From NCBI GenBank assembly GCA_015493405.1, contig WGDF01000221.1, forward strand, positions 1 through 5,152: a DNA stretch of 5,152 nt, given 5' to 3'. This document shows, one piece after another, positions 1-5,152 of this stretch (its first letter is position 1; the number at the start of each line of letters is the position of its first letter). The translations under genes and the position numbers were made by a program. The notes under the pieces are model-generated. The model made no database searches, was not told the DNA's origin, and was given only the letters and a program-made list of their open reading frames with translations. The stretch comes from Flavobacteriaceae bacterium. Lineage in GTDB: Bacteria > Bacteroidota > Bacteroidia > Flavobacteriales > Flavobacteriaceae.

Positions 1-35
1 AAATCTTAAATTGGATAATTTAAAAGTAAAAAAAA

Positions 36-447
36 ATGAAAAAAAATTTTACTCTTAGTATTGATGTTATTCTCAATTGGAGTTTTGCAGGCTCAAAAAA
101 TAAAATTTAAAAAAGGAATTGTTCTAATTAATGGTAAAGAATGTTTAAAATATGATGATTCTGACCCGAATAATGTAATGATTTCAACTTTAGATGATAA
201 TCAAACTGTGTATTTGAAATTTATTAGAACCGGAATTGGCCGAAATGATGGCTTATTTATAAAAATAATTTTTGTAGAGCAGAAAAAATCACTCACTTCG
301 AAATCTTATATTTTCACTAAAAAACTACTTGTCAAAAAATTAATAAGTAATAAAGTGCTTGACAATTGTAAATTTAACGAAAGTAAAATCGATAAATTTA
401 TTATGAGATATGATGAGGATATTGAAAGCAACTTAATCAGATATTAA
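36..447 (+). CDS. Small secreted protein of unknown function; start region frameshifted in a poly-A run
   Basis: I do not recognise a characterised family, although the style (signal peptide ending in QAQ, then a lysine-rich small domain) is typical of flavobacterial exported proteins. The body is open from base 40 to the stop at 445-447. The only natural ATG (36-38) is one base out of frame: it is followed by eight As (39-46) and as written gives a 24-residue peptide ending at 108-110. With seven As the gene would encode 136 residues starting MKKILLLVLMLFSIGVLQAQ, a complete signal peptide with likely signal peptidase I cleavage after the alanine of LQA. Starting instead at TTG 61 or ATG 64 would remove the basic n-region and half the hydrophobic core. 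The mature part (about 116 residues) is predicted periplasmic or exported, has no membrane segment, and has a basic stretch KKLLVKKLISNK near its middle-to-end. It may be a pseudogene, a slippage-expressed gene, or a sequencing error; the intact body favours a functional or very recently broken gene. Confidence 0.6.
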
Positions 448-531
448 GAAAGTGCGCTACTATTTACAAGCTTTGGTATAGTCTGGATATTTTAGATTCA
501 GTAACTCAATGATAATAATGTAAGCCTTTTA

Positions 532-550
532 AACTTTATCATTTAAAGTT
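532..550. repeat. Short inverted repeat (7-bp stem)
   Basis: AACTTTA (532-538) and TAAAGTT (544-550) are perfect reverse complements around a 5-base spacer. It lies 85 bases after the secreted-protein gene. There is no T run directly after it, so it is a poor intrinsic terminator, and in such AT-rich DNA it may be chance. Confidence 0.3.
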
Positions 551-678
551 ATGAATGGAAAATATAAAGTATGAAATCAATAATGCCTCTTGTTAGTTTA
601 ACAAAAATAATTGTAAAACACCTGATAATCAGCACTAAATTTTAGACTGTTTCTAATGATTTGTTATTTAAATTTCTT

Positions 679-701
679 TAAGAAAATCATACTTTTTCTT
701 A
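679..701. repeat. AT-rich inverted repeat (8-bp stem)
   Basis: TAAGAAAA (679-686) and TTTTCTTA (694-701) are perfect reverse complements around a 7-base loop. The stem has only one G-C pair, so the RNA hairpin would be weak. It is not followed by a T run. It could be a protein-binding palindrome or chance. Confidence 0.3.
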
Positions 702-815
702 GTTAAGTGAAGCACAGCCCAAAAAACATGAGAACATATATAAATGTCAAGATTTATATTGCGGAATTCATTTAGAATATTTTTTTGCGGTTTTTAATAT
801 TTTTTTAATCAAAAA

Positions 816-847
816 TTTGATTCATGCCACGTTTTGTTGTATTTTTA
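816..847 (+). promoter_or_regulatory. Candidate Bacteroidota-type promoter for the pnt operon
   Basis: TTTG at 816-819 and TATTTTTA at 840-847 are separated by 20 bases, matching the -33 TTTG and -7 TAnnTTTG consensus except for the final G. Transcription would begin near 853, giving a leader of about 40 bases before the ATG at 893. The same TATTTTT core with the same spacing occurs before the gene at 2736, which supports the assignment. In DNA this rich in T, chance matches are common. Confidence 0.35.
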
Positions 848-892
848 GACTTTTAAGTAACTAAAGTAACTTTTAAAATAAAATATACAAAT

Positions 893-1201
893 ATGACAGA
901 ATTATTTAACTTTTTTCAACAAAACATTCAAATGATTTATATTGTCATTTTAATGGTTTTTGTCGGTATTGAAATTATAGGACATGTGCCGGCGGTATTA
1001 CATACCCCATTAATGTCCGGAGCAAATGCAATCCATGGCGTGGTTATTATTGGTGCAATCTTGGTTATGCTACATATGGACCCTGACAATATGTTGGGAT
1101 TGGCTATAGGTTTTATAGCAGTGATCTTAGGAACCTTAAACGTTGTAGGCGGTTTTGTGGTAACGGATAGAATGTTGGATATGTTTAAACCTAAAAAATA
1201 A
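893..1201 (+). CDS. pntAB: NAD(P) transhydrogenase, membrane alpha subunit (PntAB)
   Basis: This is the small membrane subunit of proton-translocating (Re/Si-specific) transhydrogenase, equivalent to the C-terminal membrane domain of E. coli PntA and to PntAB of three-subunit enzymes. With PntB it forms the inner-membrane proton channel. At 102 residues it has the usual length of a stand-alone PntAB. Three hydrophobic segments are visible, about residues 13-33, 46-61 and 67-90. The family signature HTPLMSGANAIHG spans residues 37-49. Residue 48 is histidine where E. coli PntA has serine (NAISG), which is notable because the matching beta-subunit histidine is absent (see PntB). There is no Shine-Dalgarno sequence before the ATG, only an A/T-rich leader. 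The stop overlaps the pntB start by one base (TAATG), indicating translational coupling. The soluble NAD(H)-binding partner PntAA would normally be encoded just upstream but is not in this window. Confidence 0.93.
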   Translation: MTELFNFFQQNIQMIYIVILMVFVGIEIIGHVPAVLHTPLMSGANAIHGVVIIGAILVMLHMDPDNMLGLAIGFIAVILGTLNVVGGFVVTDRMLDMFKPKK

Positions 1202-2601
1202 TGGAAACAGCGGTATTAGATATTCTTTATTTATTAGCATCAGTCGGATTTATAGTCGGGCTGAAAATGCTCGGTAGTCCTAAAACGGCCCGTAACGGTA
1301 ATTTTTATTCAGCTATTGGCATGACTTTGGCTATTTTGGGCACTATTTTTATTTATCCTAAAATAGCTCATTTACGTGTACCGACTTTTGTTTACGGGCT
1401 TATTTTTACAGCTATTTTGATTGGAAGTATTATAGGTTGGTCTATTGCCAAAAAAGTCGAAATGACTAAAATGCCCGAATTGGTTTCATTTTTTAATGGT
1501 ATGGGTGGCGCTACAGCAGCTTTAATCGGTTTGATGGAATTTGCTCATAATATAGGGCACAGTTCTAAAATGTCAATGATTGTTGCCGGTTTAGTTATCG
1601 GTAGTATTTCATTTGCCGGTAGTATGATTGCTTGGGCCAAACTCAATGGTCGTTTGCGAAAACCGATAAGATTACCTAAATACAACATTCTCAATACGTT
1701 ATTGGCTTTGGTTTTGGTTCTTTTGGGTGTATATATTGTTTGGGCTCAAGTTTCAAATCCCGTATTTATTTATACTTTATTTGCCCTAGCCTTGATTTAC
1801 GGTGTGCTGTTTGTTTTACCTATTGGCGGAGCTGATATGCCCGTAGTTATTTCATTATTAAACTCTTTTACCGGTTTAGCCGCAGCTTTCGGTGGATTTT
1901 TATACGGCAATATGGCCATGCTTACAGGTGGTATATTGGTTGGGTCAGCAGGAACTATTTTAACAGTGGCGATGACTAAGGCCATGAATCGTTCTTTATC
2001 GGCTGTTGTTTTTGGGGCTTTTGGCGAAGGAAGCTCTGCAGCAGGCACAAGTAGTACCAAAATAAAAGGAAACATTAAAGAAGCCGGCCCTAGCGATGCA
2101 GCTATTCTTTTGAATTATGCCAACAAGGTAATCATAGTTCCCGGTTATGGCTTGGCCGTTGCTCAAGCGCAACATGTTTTACATGAATTAGAGGAACTTC
2201 TAAGCAAAAAAGGAATCGATGTCAAATATGCTATTCATCCCGTTGCCGGACGGATGCCGGGGCATATGAATGTTCTACTGGCCGAAGCCAATGTCGATTA
2301 TGATAAATTGGTTGATATGGAAGATATTAATAATGAATTTGCCAATACTGATGTTGTTTTGGTGGTTGGTGCAAATGATGTTGTTAATCCGGCAGCACAT
2401 AATGATCCGAGTAGCCCTATTTACGGGATGCCGGTATTGGATGTCGAAAATGCTAAAAATATTATTGTCAATAAACGAAGTATGAAACCCGGTTATGCCG
2501 GTATTGAAAATGAACTCTTTTACAATCCGAAAACTTCTATGCTGTTTGGCGATGCCAAATCGGCTTTAACTAAGGTTGTGCAAGAGTTAAAAGGTTTGTA
2601 A
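1201..2601 (+). CDS. pntB: NAD(P) transhydrogenase beta subunit (PntB)
   Basis: This subunit supplies most membrane helices plus the peripheral NADP(H)-binding domain III of proton-translocating transhydrogenase, which uses the proton gradient to drive NADH + NADP+ to NAD+ + NADPH. The length of 466 residues is normal for the family. Residues 1-275 are mostly hydrophobic helices, including MPELVSFFNGMGG from 91 and ADMPVVISLLNS from 211, which carries Asp212, matching the conserved E. coli Asp213 region. Domain III covers about 290-466: VPGYGLAVAQAQ (313-324), the Rossmann-type NADP loop; HPVAGRMPGHMNVLLAEA (346-363); VVGANDVVNPAA (388-399); KRSMKPGYAGIENELF (425-440), with Lys425-Arg426-Ser427 expected to contact the NADP 2'-phosphate; and FGDAK (449-453). 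Asn99 occupies the position of E. coli beta-His91. The gene looks intact and is followed by a strong terminator. Confidence 0.96.
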   Translation: METAVLDILYLLASVGFIVGLKMLGSPKTARNGNFYSAIGMTLAILGTIFIYPKIAHLRVPTFVYGLIFTAILIGSIIGWSIAKKVEMTKMPELVSFFNGMGGATAALIGLMEFAHNIGHSSKMSMIVAGLVIGSISFAGSMIAWAKLNGRLRKPIRLPKYNILNTLLALVLVLLGVYIVWAQVSNPVFIYTLFALALIYGVLFVLPIGGADMPVVISLLNSFTGLAAAFGGFLYGNMAMLTGGILVGSAGTILTVAMTKAMNRSLSAVVFGAFGEGSSAAGTSSTKIKGNIKEAGPSDAAILLNYANKVIIVPGYGLAVAQAQHVLHELEELLSKKGIDVKYAIHPVAGRMPGHMNVLLAEANVDYDKLVDMEDINNEFANTDVVLVVGANDVVNPAAHNDPSSPIYGMPVLDVENAKNIIVNKRSMKPGYAGIENELFYNPKTSMLFGDAKSALTKVVQELKGL

Positions 2602-2642
2602 AATAATATTACAGAAGACTCGGAATCGCCTAAAATATGATC

Positions 2643-2684
2643 AAATGAATTTCGGAAACTTAACTTCCGGAATTCATTTTTTTT
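2643..2684 (+). terminator. Intrinsic terminator after pntB
   Basis: The 15-base arms 2643-2657 and 2665-2679 pair along their whole length, with a single G-U wobble (2652 with 2670), around a 7-base loop ACTTAAC. The right arm runs into eight consecutive Ts (2677-2684). This is a textbook rho-independent terminator 41 bases after the pntB stop and separates the pnt genes from the operon at 2736. Confidence 0.88.
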
Positions 2685-2685
2685 A

Positions 2686-2717
2686 TTCGTTTTTTCAATT
2701 TGTTTTTCCTATTTTTG
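2686..2717 (+). promoter_or_regulatory. Candidate Bacteroidota-type promoter for the 2736-4595 operon
   Basis: TATTTTTG at 2710-2717 is a perfect match to the -7 consensus TAnnTTTG. TTCG at 2686-2689, 20 bases upstream, is a three-of-four match to TTTG. The predicted start is near 2723, giving a leader of only about 12 bases before the ATG at 2736. The -33 element begins two bases after the T run of the pnt terminator, so terminator and promoter are packed end to end. Confidence 0.5.
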
Positions 2718-2735
2718 ACAAAAAAATAAGACAGT

Positions 2736-4181
2736 ATGCCGGTAAGTTTAAAAGGGGATATAGAGCTTAAGTCTGCACCGACACCGATGCAAAAAGCGCT
2801 TAAAATAAATTTAAATCAAAATATCTACGGTTCCTTTTCCGAAATAGGTGCGGGGCAAGAAACCGCTCGAAATTTTTTTAGAGCAGGAGCCTCTTCAGGA
2901 ACAATTGCCAAAGCGATGTCGGCTTATTCCAAAGAATTTAGTGATGCTATTTATGGTCGTGAATCCGATGGGCGTTATGTAACCAAAAATCGGCTTCAAA
3001 AAATGTTAGTCCATGAGACCACTCTTCTGGAAGAACGCATTGACCATCAGGAATTTCCCGATCGTTTTTATTTCAGTTATGCCAACACAGTAGCGACAAT
3101 TGATTTTGCAAAAAAATTTAAAGGCCACGGTTGGATAGGTATTCGTTTTCAACTGGGGCCTTATGAAGCTTATAATGAAATCATTTTACACATCCGTTTT
3201 CACGAGAATGATGTCAAGCATCAGCAAGAAACTTTGGGTAAAATGGGCGTCAATTTGATTTACGGGGCTTTTTATTACAATGACAATCCGAAAGACTTAT
3301 TGGTTTCCTTATATGATTATATTGATAAGGATAAAATTGAAATTGATATGATCAACTTTTCCGGTCCCCGTTTTGCCTTTGTTGACAATCGCTTAATGAG
3401 CCTTTTATTGGTTAAAAACGGCTTTACGGATGCTGTCATGTTTGGTCCCGATGGTTTTAATCTATTGCCGGCTGATGAATTATACAAGAAAAATATTTTA
3501 GCTTTACGCGGTAGTTTCAGACCGGTGACCCAATTGGCACTCGATATGCTTGAAAAAGGTTTATCGGCATTCAAAAAAGAAAAAGATGTCAATCCCGATA
3601 AGATTGATTTAATCATAGAAATGACATTGGATAATTTATCTAACGGTGAAAATGATATTAACGAAAAAGACTTTTTAGATCGGGTTAATCTTTTAAGCTC
3701 TCTAAATCAGATGGTTATGGTGAGTAATTTCAAGGAATATTACCGCTTATCAGAATATTTTTCAAGATTTAGTAAAGAACGCATGGGCTTGATTATAGGC
3801 GCTAATCATTTAATCAAACTTTTTGATAAAAATTATTATAAACATTTGAGCGGCGGTGTTCTTGAAGCGATGGGTAAATTATTTAATAAAAAAATGAAAT
3901 TATACATTTATCCTTATAAAGGCCGTCAAGAAAATAAAGTAATTTGCAGCCGGAATATTAAATTGGATGATGAAATGCAAGATTTATTTGAATACTTTAA
4001 GCATCAAGGAAAGTTTGTTGATCTCGTAAATTATGATGAAGCGCTTTTGAAAACGTATAACCGTGAATTAATTGATCAAATTCAAAAAGGAATTCCGGAT
4101 TGGGAAAATTTAGTTCCCGAAGAAATTGCAAACCAGATTAAAAGTCATAAACTTTTTGGCTACAAAAGGATTAAAAATTAA
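2736..4181 (+). CDS. Conserved protein of uncertain function (labelled nicotinate-nucleotide adenylyltransferase in homologues)
   Basis: I recognise the N-terminal pattern NQNIYGSFSEIGAGQETARN (residues 27-46) followed by FFRAGASSGTIAKAMSAYSK (47-66) and IYGRESDGRYVTKNRLQKML (72-91) as a conserved family of roughly 480 residues found in Bacteroidota and other bacteria. From memory its members carry the automatic label nicotinate-nucleotide adenylyltransferase. I cannot find the (H/T)xGH nucleotidyl-transfer motif or an ISSTxIR-like motif, so the label is not supported by sequence. No signal peptide or membrane helix is seen, so it is probably cytoplasmic. Other conserved-looking stretches are GWIGIRFQLGPYEAYNE (132-148), FHENDVKHQQETLGKMGVNL (155-174), and NFSGPRFAFVDNRLMSLLLV (207-226) followed by FGPDG (236-240). 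The histidines, acidic residues and FGPDG could be ligand- or metal-binding, but this is a guess. The ATG at 2736 fits the promoter spacing, and the stop is three bases before yjbQ, so the two are co-transcribed. Confidence 0.8.
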   Translation: MPVSLKGDIELKSAPTPMQKALKINLNQNIYGSFSEIGAGQETARNFFRAGASSGTIAKAMSAYSKEFSDAIYGRESDGRYVTKNRLQKMLVHETTLLEERIDHQEFPDRFYFSYANTVATIDFAKKFKGHGWIGIRFQLGPYEAYNEIILHIRFHENDVKHQQETLGKMGVNLIYGAFYYNDNPKDLLVSLYDYIDKDKIEIDMINFSGPRFAFVDNRLMSLLLVKNGFTDAVMFGPDGFNLLPADELYKKNILALRGSFRPVTQLALDMLEKGLSAFKKEKDVNPDKIDLIIEMTLDNLSNGENDINEKDFLDRVNLLSSLNQMVMVSNFKEYYRLSEYFSRFSKERMGLIIGANHLIKLFDKNYYKHLSGGVLEAMGKLFNKKMKLYIYPYKGRQENKVICSRNIKLDDEMQDLFEYFKHQGKFVDLVNYDEALLKTYNRELIDQIQKGIPDWENLVPEEIANQIKSHKLFGYKRIKN

Positions 4182-4184
4182 ACT

Positions 4185-4595
4185 ATGAAACAAAAAACAA
4201 TTGTTTTACCCACTCATAAACGAGGCTATCATCTCATTACCGATATTATTGAAAATGAAATTGGTGCATTGCTCCCTCAAACGGGCTTATTGCATTTATT
4301 TATTCAACATACTTCGGCAAGTATTATGATTAATGAAAATTTTGATCCGACGGTTCGCGATGATATGGAAGTAGCTTTTAATGATATTGTAAAGGAGGAT
4401 ATGCCATATTATACCCATACTATAGAGGGAAGCGATGACATGCCGGCTCATATCAAAGCTGCTATGATAGGCACGGATATTACGATTCCCATCACAAATG
4501 GTAAACTAAATTTGGGGCAGTGGCAGGGTATTTTTTTATGTGAATTTAGAAACAATGCCGGTATGCGTAAACTCATCGCTTCAATTATTTCTTAA
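4185..4595 (+). CDS. yjbQ: YjbQ/UPF0047 family protein
   Basis: This is a small cytoplasmic protein of the YjbQ family (COG0432). The E. coli member has weak thiamine-phosphate synthase activity that can rescue thiE mutants, hence the common label 'secondary thiamine-phosphate synthase enzyme'; the physiological role is unsettled. The length of 136 residues is normal. Family motifs are all present: FIQHTSASIMINENFDPTVR (39-58) with His42, Asn50, Asn52 and Asp54; DDME (59-62); YYTHTIEGSDDMPAHIKA (75-92) with His78 and His89; and LNLGQWQGIFLCEFR (108-122) ending in the Glu120-Arg122 pair. The conserved histidines are thought to line a metal or ligand pocket. The start follows the upstream stop by three bases (TAA-ACT-ATG), implying a shared transcript with the 481-residue protein. 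No Shine-Dalgarno sequence sits at a useful distance. Confidence 0.92.
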   Translation: MKQKTIVLPTHKRGYHLITDIIENEIGALLPQTGLLHLFIQHTSASIMINENFDPTVRDDMEVAFNDIVKEDMPYYTHTIEGSDDMPAHIKAAMIGTDITIPITNGKLNLGQWQGIFLCEFRNNAGMRKLIASIIS

Positions 4596-4613
4596 GACAA
4601 ATTCCGATTTTTC

Positions 4614-4629
4614 TTGACTTTATTGTCAA
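4614..4629. repeat. Small inverted repeat between convergent genes
   Basis: TTGAC (4614-4618) and GTCAA (4625-4629) are perfect reverse complements around a 6-base loop, 19 bases after the yjbQ stop. It lies between the convergent ends of yjbQ and the XRE gene and could slow polymerase. The stem is only 5 bp and neither strand has a following T run, so I do not call it a terminator. Confidence 0.3.
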
Positions 4630-4692
4630 TATAGGTATTCAAGCGATAAATTTGGAACTTATATCAGTTACTTCATTGATACACATTGACTC

Positions 4693-5106
4693 TTAAGTTT
4701 TGGTTAGGAGTTTAAATGTGTCATCATCATAAATCATGATAATATTTTCAACCTTATTTGTCTTTGATGTTTGATCAAGATGAATTTCTTTTTTTTCATT
4801 CTTATTCTTTACTTGAGGCATAGATAGTTCAGAAGCGGATGGTATTTTCTCTTCTCTGAGATTCTCATATTCGGGACTTTGGTCAGCAAAATTAAAAATA
4901 GCGCCTTCTCCCGTAATAAACCAATTGAGATTTATATCAGGGTAGGTGGTAGCCAATTTTGACAGAAATTGGTAAGAAGGCTTATTTCGTCCCGACATCA
5001 AATGTGACACACTACTTTTTTGTATCCCGATTTTTTCAGCAAATTGACCCGCCGATAAATTATAATGCGATAATATTTTTTCAAGTCGTTTAGAAATTTG
5101 ATCCAT
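4693..5106 (-). CDS. XRE-family helix-turn-helix transcriptional regulator
   Basis: This is a 137-residue DNA-binding protein. Residues about 6-57 form an HTH_3/XRE (Cro/C1-type) domain: LSAGQFAEKIGIQKSSVSHL (17-36) covers helices 2 and 3, with IQKSSVSHLMSGR as the recognition region, followed by KPSYQFLSKLATTYPDINLN (42-61). The segment INLNWFITGEG (58-68) is characteristic of many Bacteroidota XRE regulators. Residues about 74-115 form a charged, probably disordered linker. The C-terminus (118-137) is a short hydrophobic/acidic segment containing IIMIYDDDTFKLL that could be an oligomerisation strand. No membrane, peptidase or ligand domain is visible, so the regulated genes cannot be named. 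The gene is convergent with yjbQ. The start is the only Met near the domain (the next is residue 37), and the ATG lies five bases from a perfect -7 box. A palindrome overlapping that box suggests autoregulation. Confidence 0.88.
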   Translation of the reverse strand: MDQISKRLEKILSHYNLSAGQFAEKIGIQKSSVSHLMSGRNKPSYQFLSKLATTYPDINLNWFITGEGAIFNFADQSPEYENLREEKIPSASELSMPQVKNKNEKKEIHLDQTSKTNKVENIIMIYDDDTFKLLTKT

Positions 5107-5107
5107 A

Positions 5108-5119
5108 TTACAAATGTAA
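5108..5119. promoter_or_regulatory. Candidate operator palindrome of the XRE gene
   Basis: TTACA (5108-5112) and TGTAA (5115-5119) form a perfect inverted repeat with a two-base centre, immediately upstream of the XRE start codon. It overlaps seven of the eight bases of the predicted -7 box except for extending beyond both ends, so a bound dimer would block polymerase. Cro/C1-type proteins commonly bind such short palindromes in their own promoters. Direct binding is inference. Confidence 0.4.
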
Positions 5120-5138
5120 ATTATTTTTTCACAGCAAA
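5111..5138 (-). promoter_or_regulatory. Candidate promoter of the XRE gene
   Basis: On the minus strand, TACATTTG (5118-5111) matches TAnnTTTG perfectly. TTTG (5138-5135) lies 16 bases upstream, slightly short of the usual spacing. The predicted start would fall at about 5104-5107, essentially on the ATG at 5106, so the transcript may be leaderless or nearly so. Confidence 0.45.
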
Positions 5139-5152
5139 TATAAGAATTTTGT

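Larger units (their letters stand above)
448..892. other. Gene-free AT-rich intergenic region
   Basis: These 445 bases carry stops in all frames. The best forward ATG frame is only 24 codons (571-645), lacks any recognisable features and is not called. I see no tRNA, rRNA or known riboswitch and no remnant of pntAA, which might have been expected here. It holds two AT-rich inverted repeats (532-550 and 679-701), several T runs (781-786, 801-807), and a candidate pnt promoter at the right end. Confidence 0.7.

Noticed and set aside
571..645. 24-codon ORF starting ATG in the intergenic gap
   Set aside because: It is too short, has no supporting promoter or family, and is expected by chance.
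764..774. GGAATTCATTT shared with the right arm of the pnt terminator at 2669-2679
   Set aside because: Eleven matching bases in AT-rich DNA around a GAATTC core are compatible with chance; there is no extended similarity.
761..790. Possible hairpin plus T run (ATTC-loop-GAAT followed by Ts) as a terminator
   Set aside because: The stem is only four A/T-rich base pairs, too weak, and it lies over 300 bases after the nearest plus-strand gene end.
1797..2075. Minus-strand open frame of 92 codons inside pntB
   Set aside because: It lies wholly within the clearly conserved pntB coding sequence and its translation is a proline/alanine-rich antisense shadow with no recognisable domain.
2270..2485. 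Plus-strand open frame of 71 codons inside pntB
   Set aside because: It is an out-of-frame shadow in the NADP-binding domain region; the tryptophan- and methionine-rich translation is typical of frame artefacts.
3317..3616. Minus-strand open frame of 99 codons inside the 481-residue protein gene
   Set aside because: It is antisense to a conserved coding sequence, serine- and lysine-rich, without a plausible promoter or family.
4160..4184. AAAGGA as a Shine-Dalgarno sequence for yjbQ
   Set aside because: It lies too far upstream of the ATG and overlaps the end of the previous gene; the other genes also lack such sites, consistent with Bacteroidota.
4662..4683. TATCA...TGATA repeat downstream of yjbQ as a terminator
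   Set aside because: A five-base A/T-rich stem with a ten-base loop and no T run on either strand does not support termination.

Overview
The window is AT-rich with no Shine-Dalgarno-like sequence placed to act before any gene. Its upstream regions carry motifs resembling the Bacteroidota promoter (TAnnTTTG near -7, TTTG near -33). Together with the protein styles (a flavobacterial-looking small secreted protein and an XRE regulator with an INLNWFITGEG segment), this points to Bacteroidota, most likely the Flavobacteriia. That placement is inference from style, not from a marker gene.

Layout. (1) At 36-447 lies a small secreted protein of unknown function. Its signal peptide is complete only if one base is removed from an eight-A run directly after the ATG, so as written the start codon is out of frame. 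(2) At 448-892 lies about 445 bases of very AT-rich DNA with no credible gene, holding weak hairpins and a candidate promoter at its right end. (3) At 893-2601 lie two overlapping genes for the membrane part and NADP(H)-binding part of proton-translocating transhydrogenase (PntAB, PntB). The NAD(H)-binding subunit PntAA is not beside them. A strong intrinsic terminator follows. (4) At 2736-4595 lies a two-gene operon: a 481-residue conserved protein of uncertain function (I recall homologues labelled nicotinate-nucleotide adenylyltransferase, but no signature motif is visible) and a YjbQ/UPF0047 protein three bases downstream. (5) At 4693-5106, on the minus strand and convergent, lies a small XRE-family regulator whose apparent -7 box is embedded in a palindrome that could be its own operator.

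How it fits together. PntAB and PntB would form the membrane channel and NADP(H) site of an enzyme that uses the proton gradient to reduce NADP+ with NADH, and they need a PntAA encoded elsewhere. The intramembrane histidine sits in the alpha helix (PntAB His48) instead of at the E. coli beta-His91 position (here Asn99), which marks a distinct proton-path subtype. The downstream operon may touch cofactor metabolism (pyridine nucleotide and thiamine phosphate labels), but both labels are weak. I see no mobile element, CRISPR array, defence system, tRNA or rRNA. The window is mostly ordinary core genome; the points worth a second look are the homopolymer frameshift, the absent pntAA, the histidine relocation, the uncharacterised 481-residue protein, and the operator overlapping a possibly leaderless promoter.
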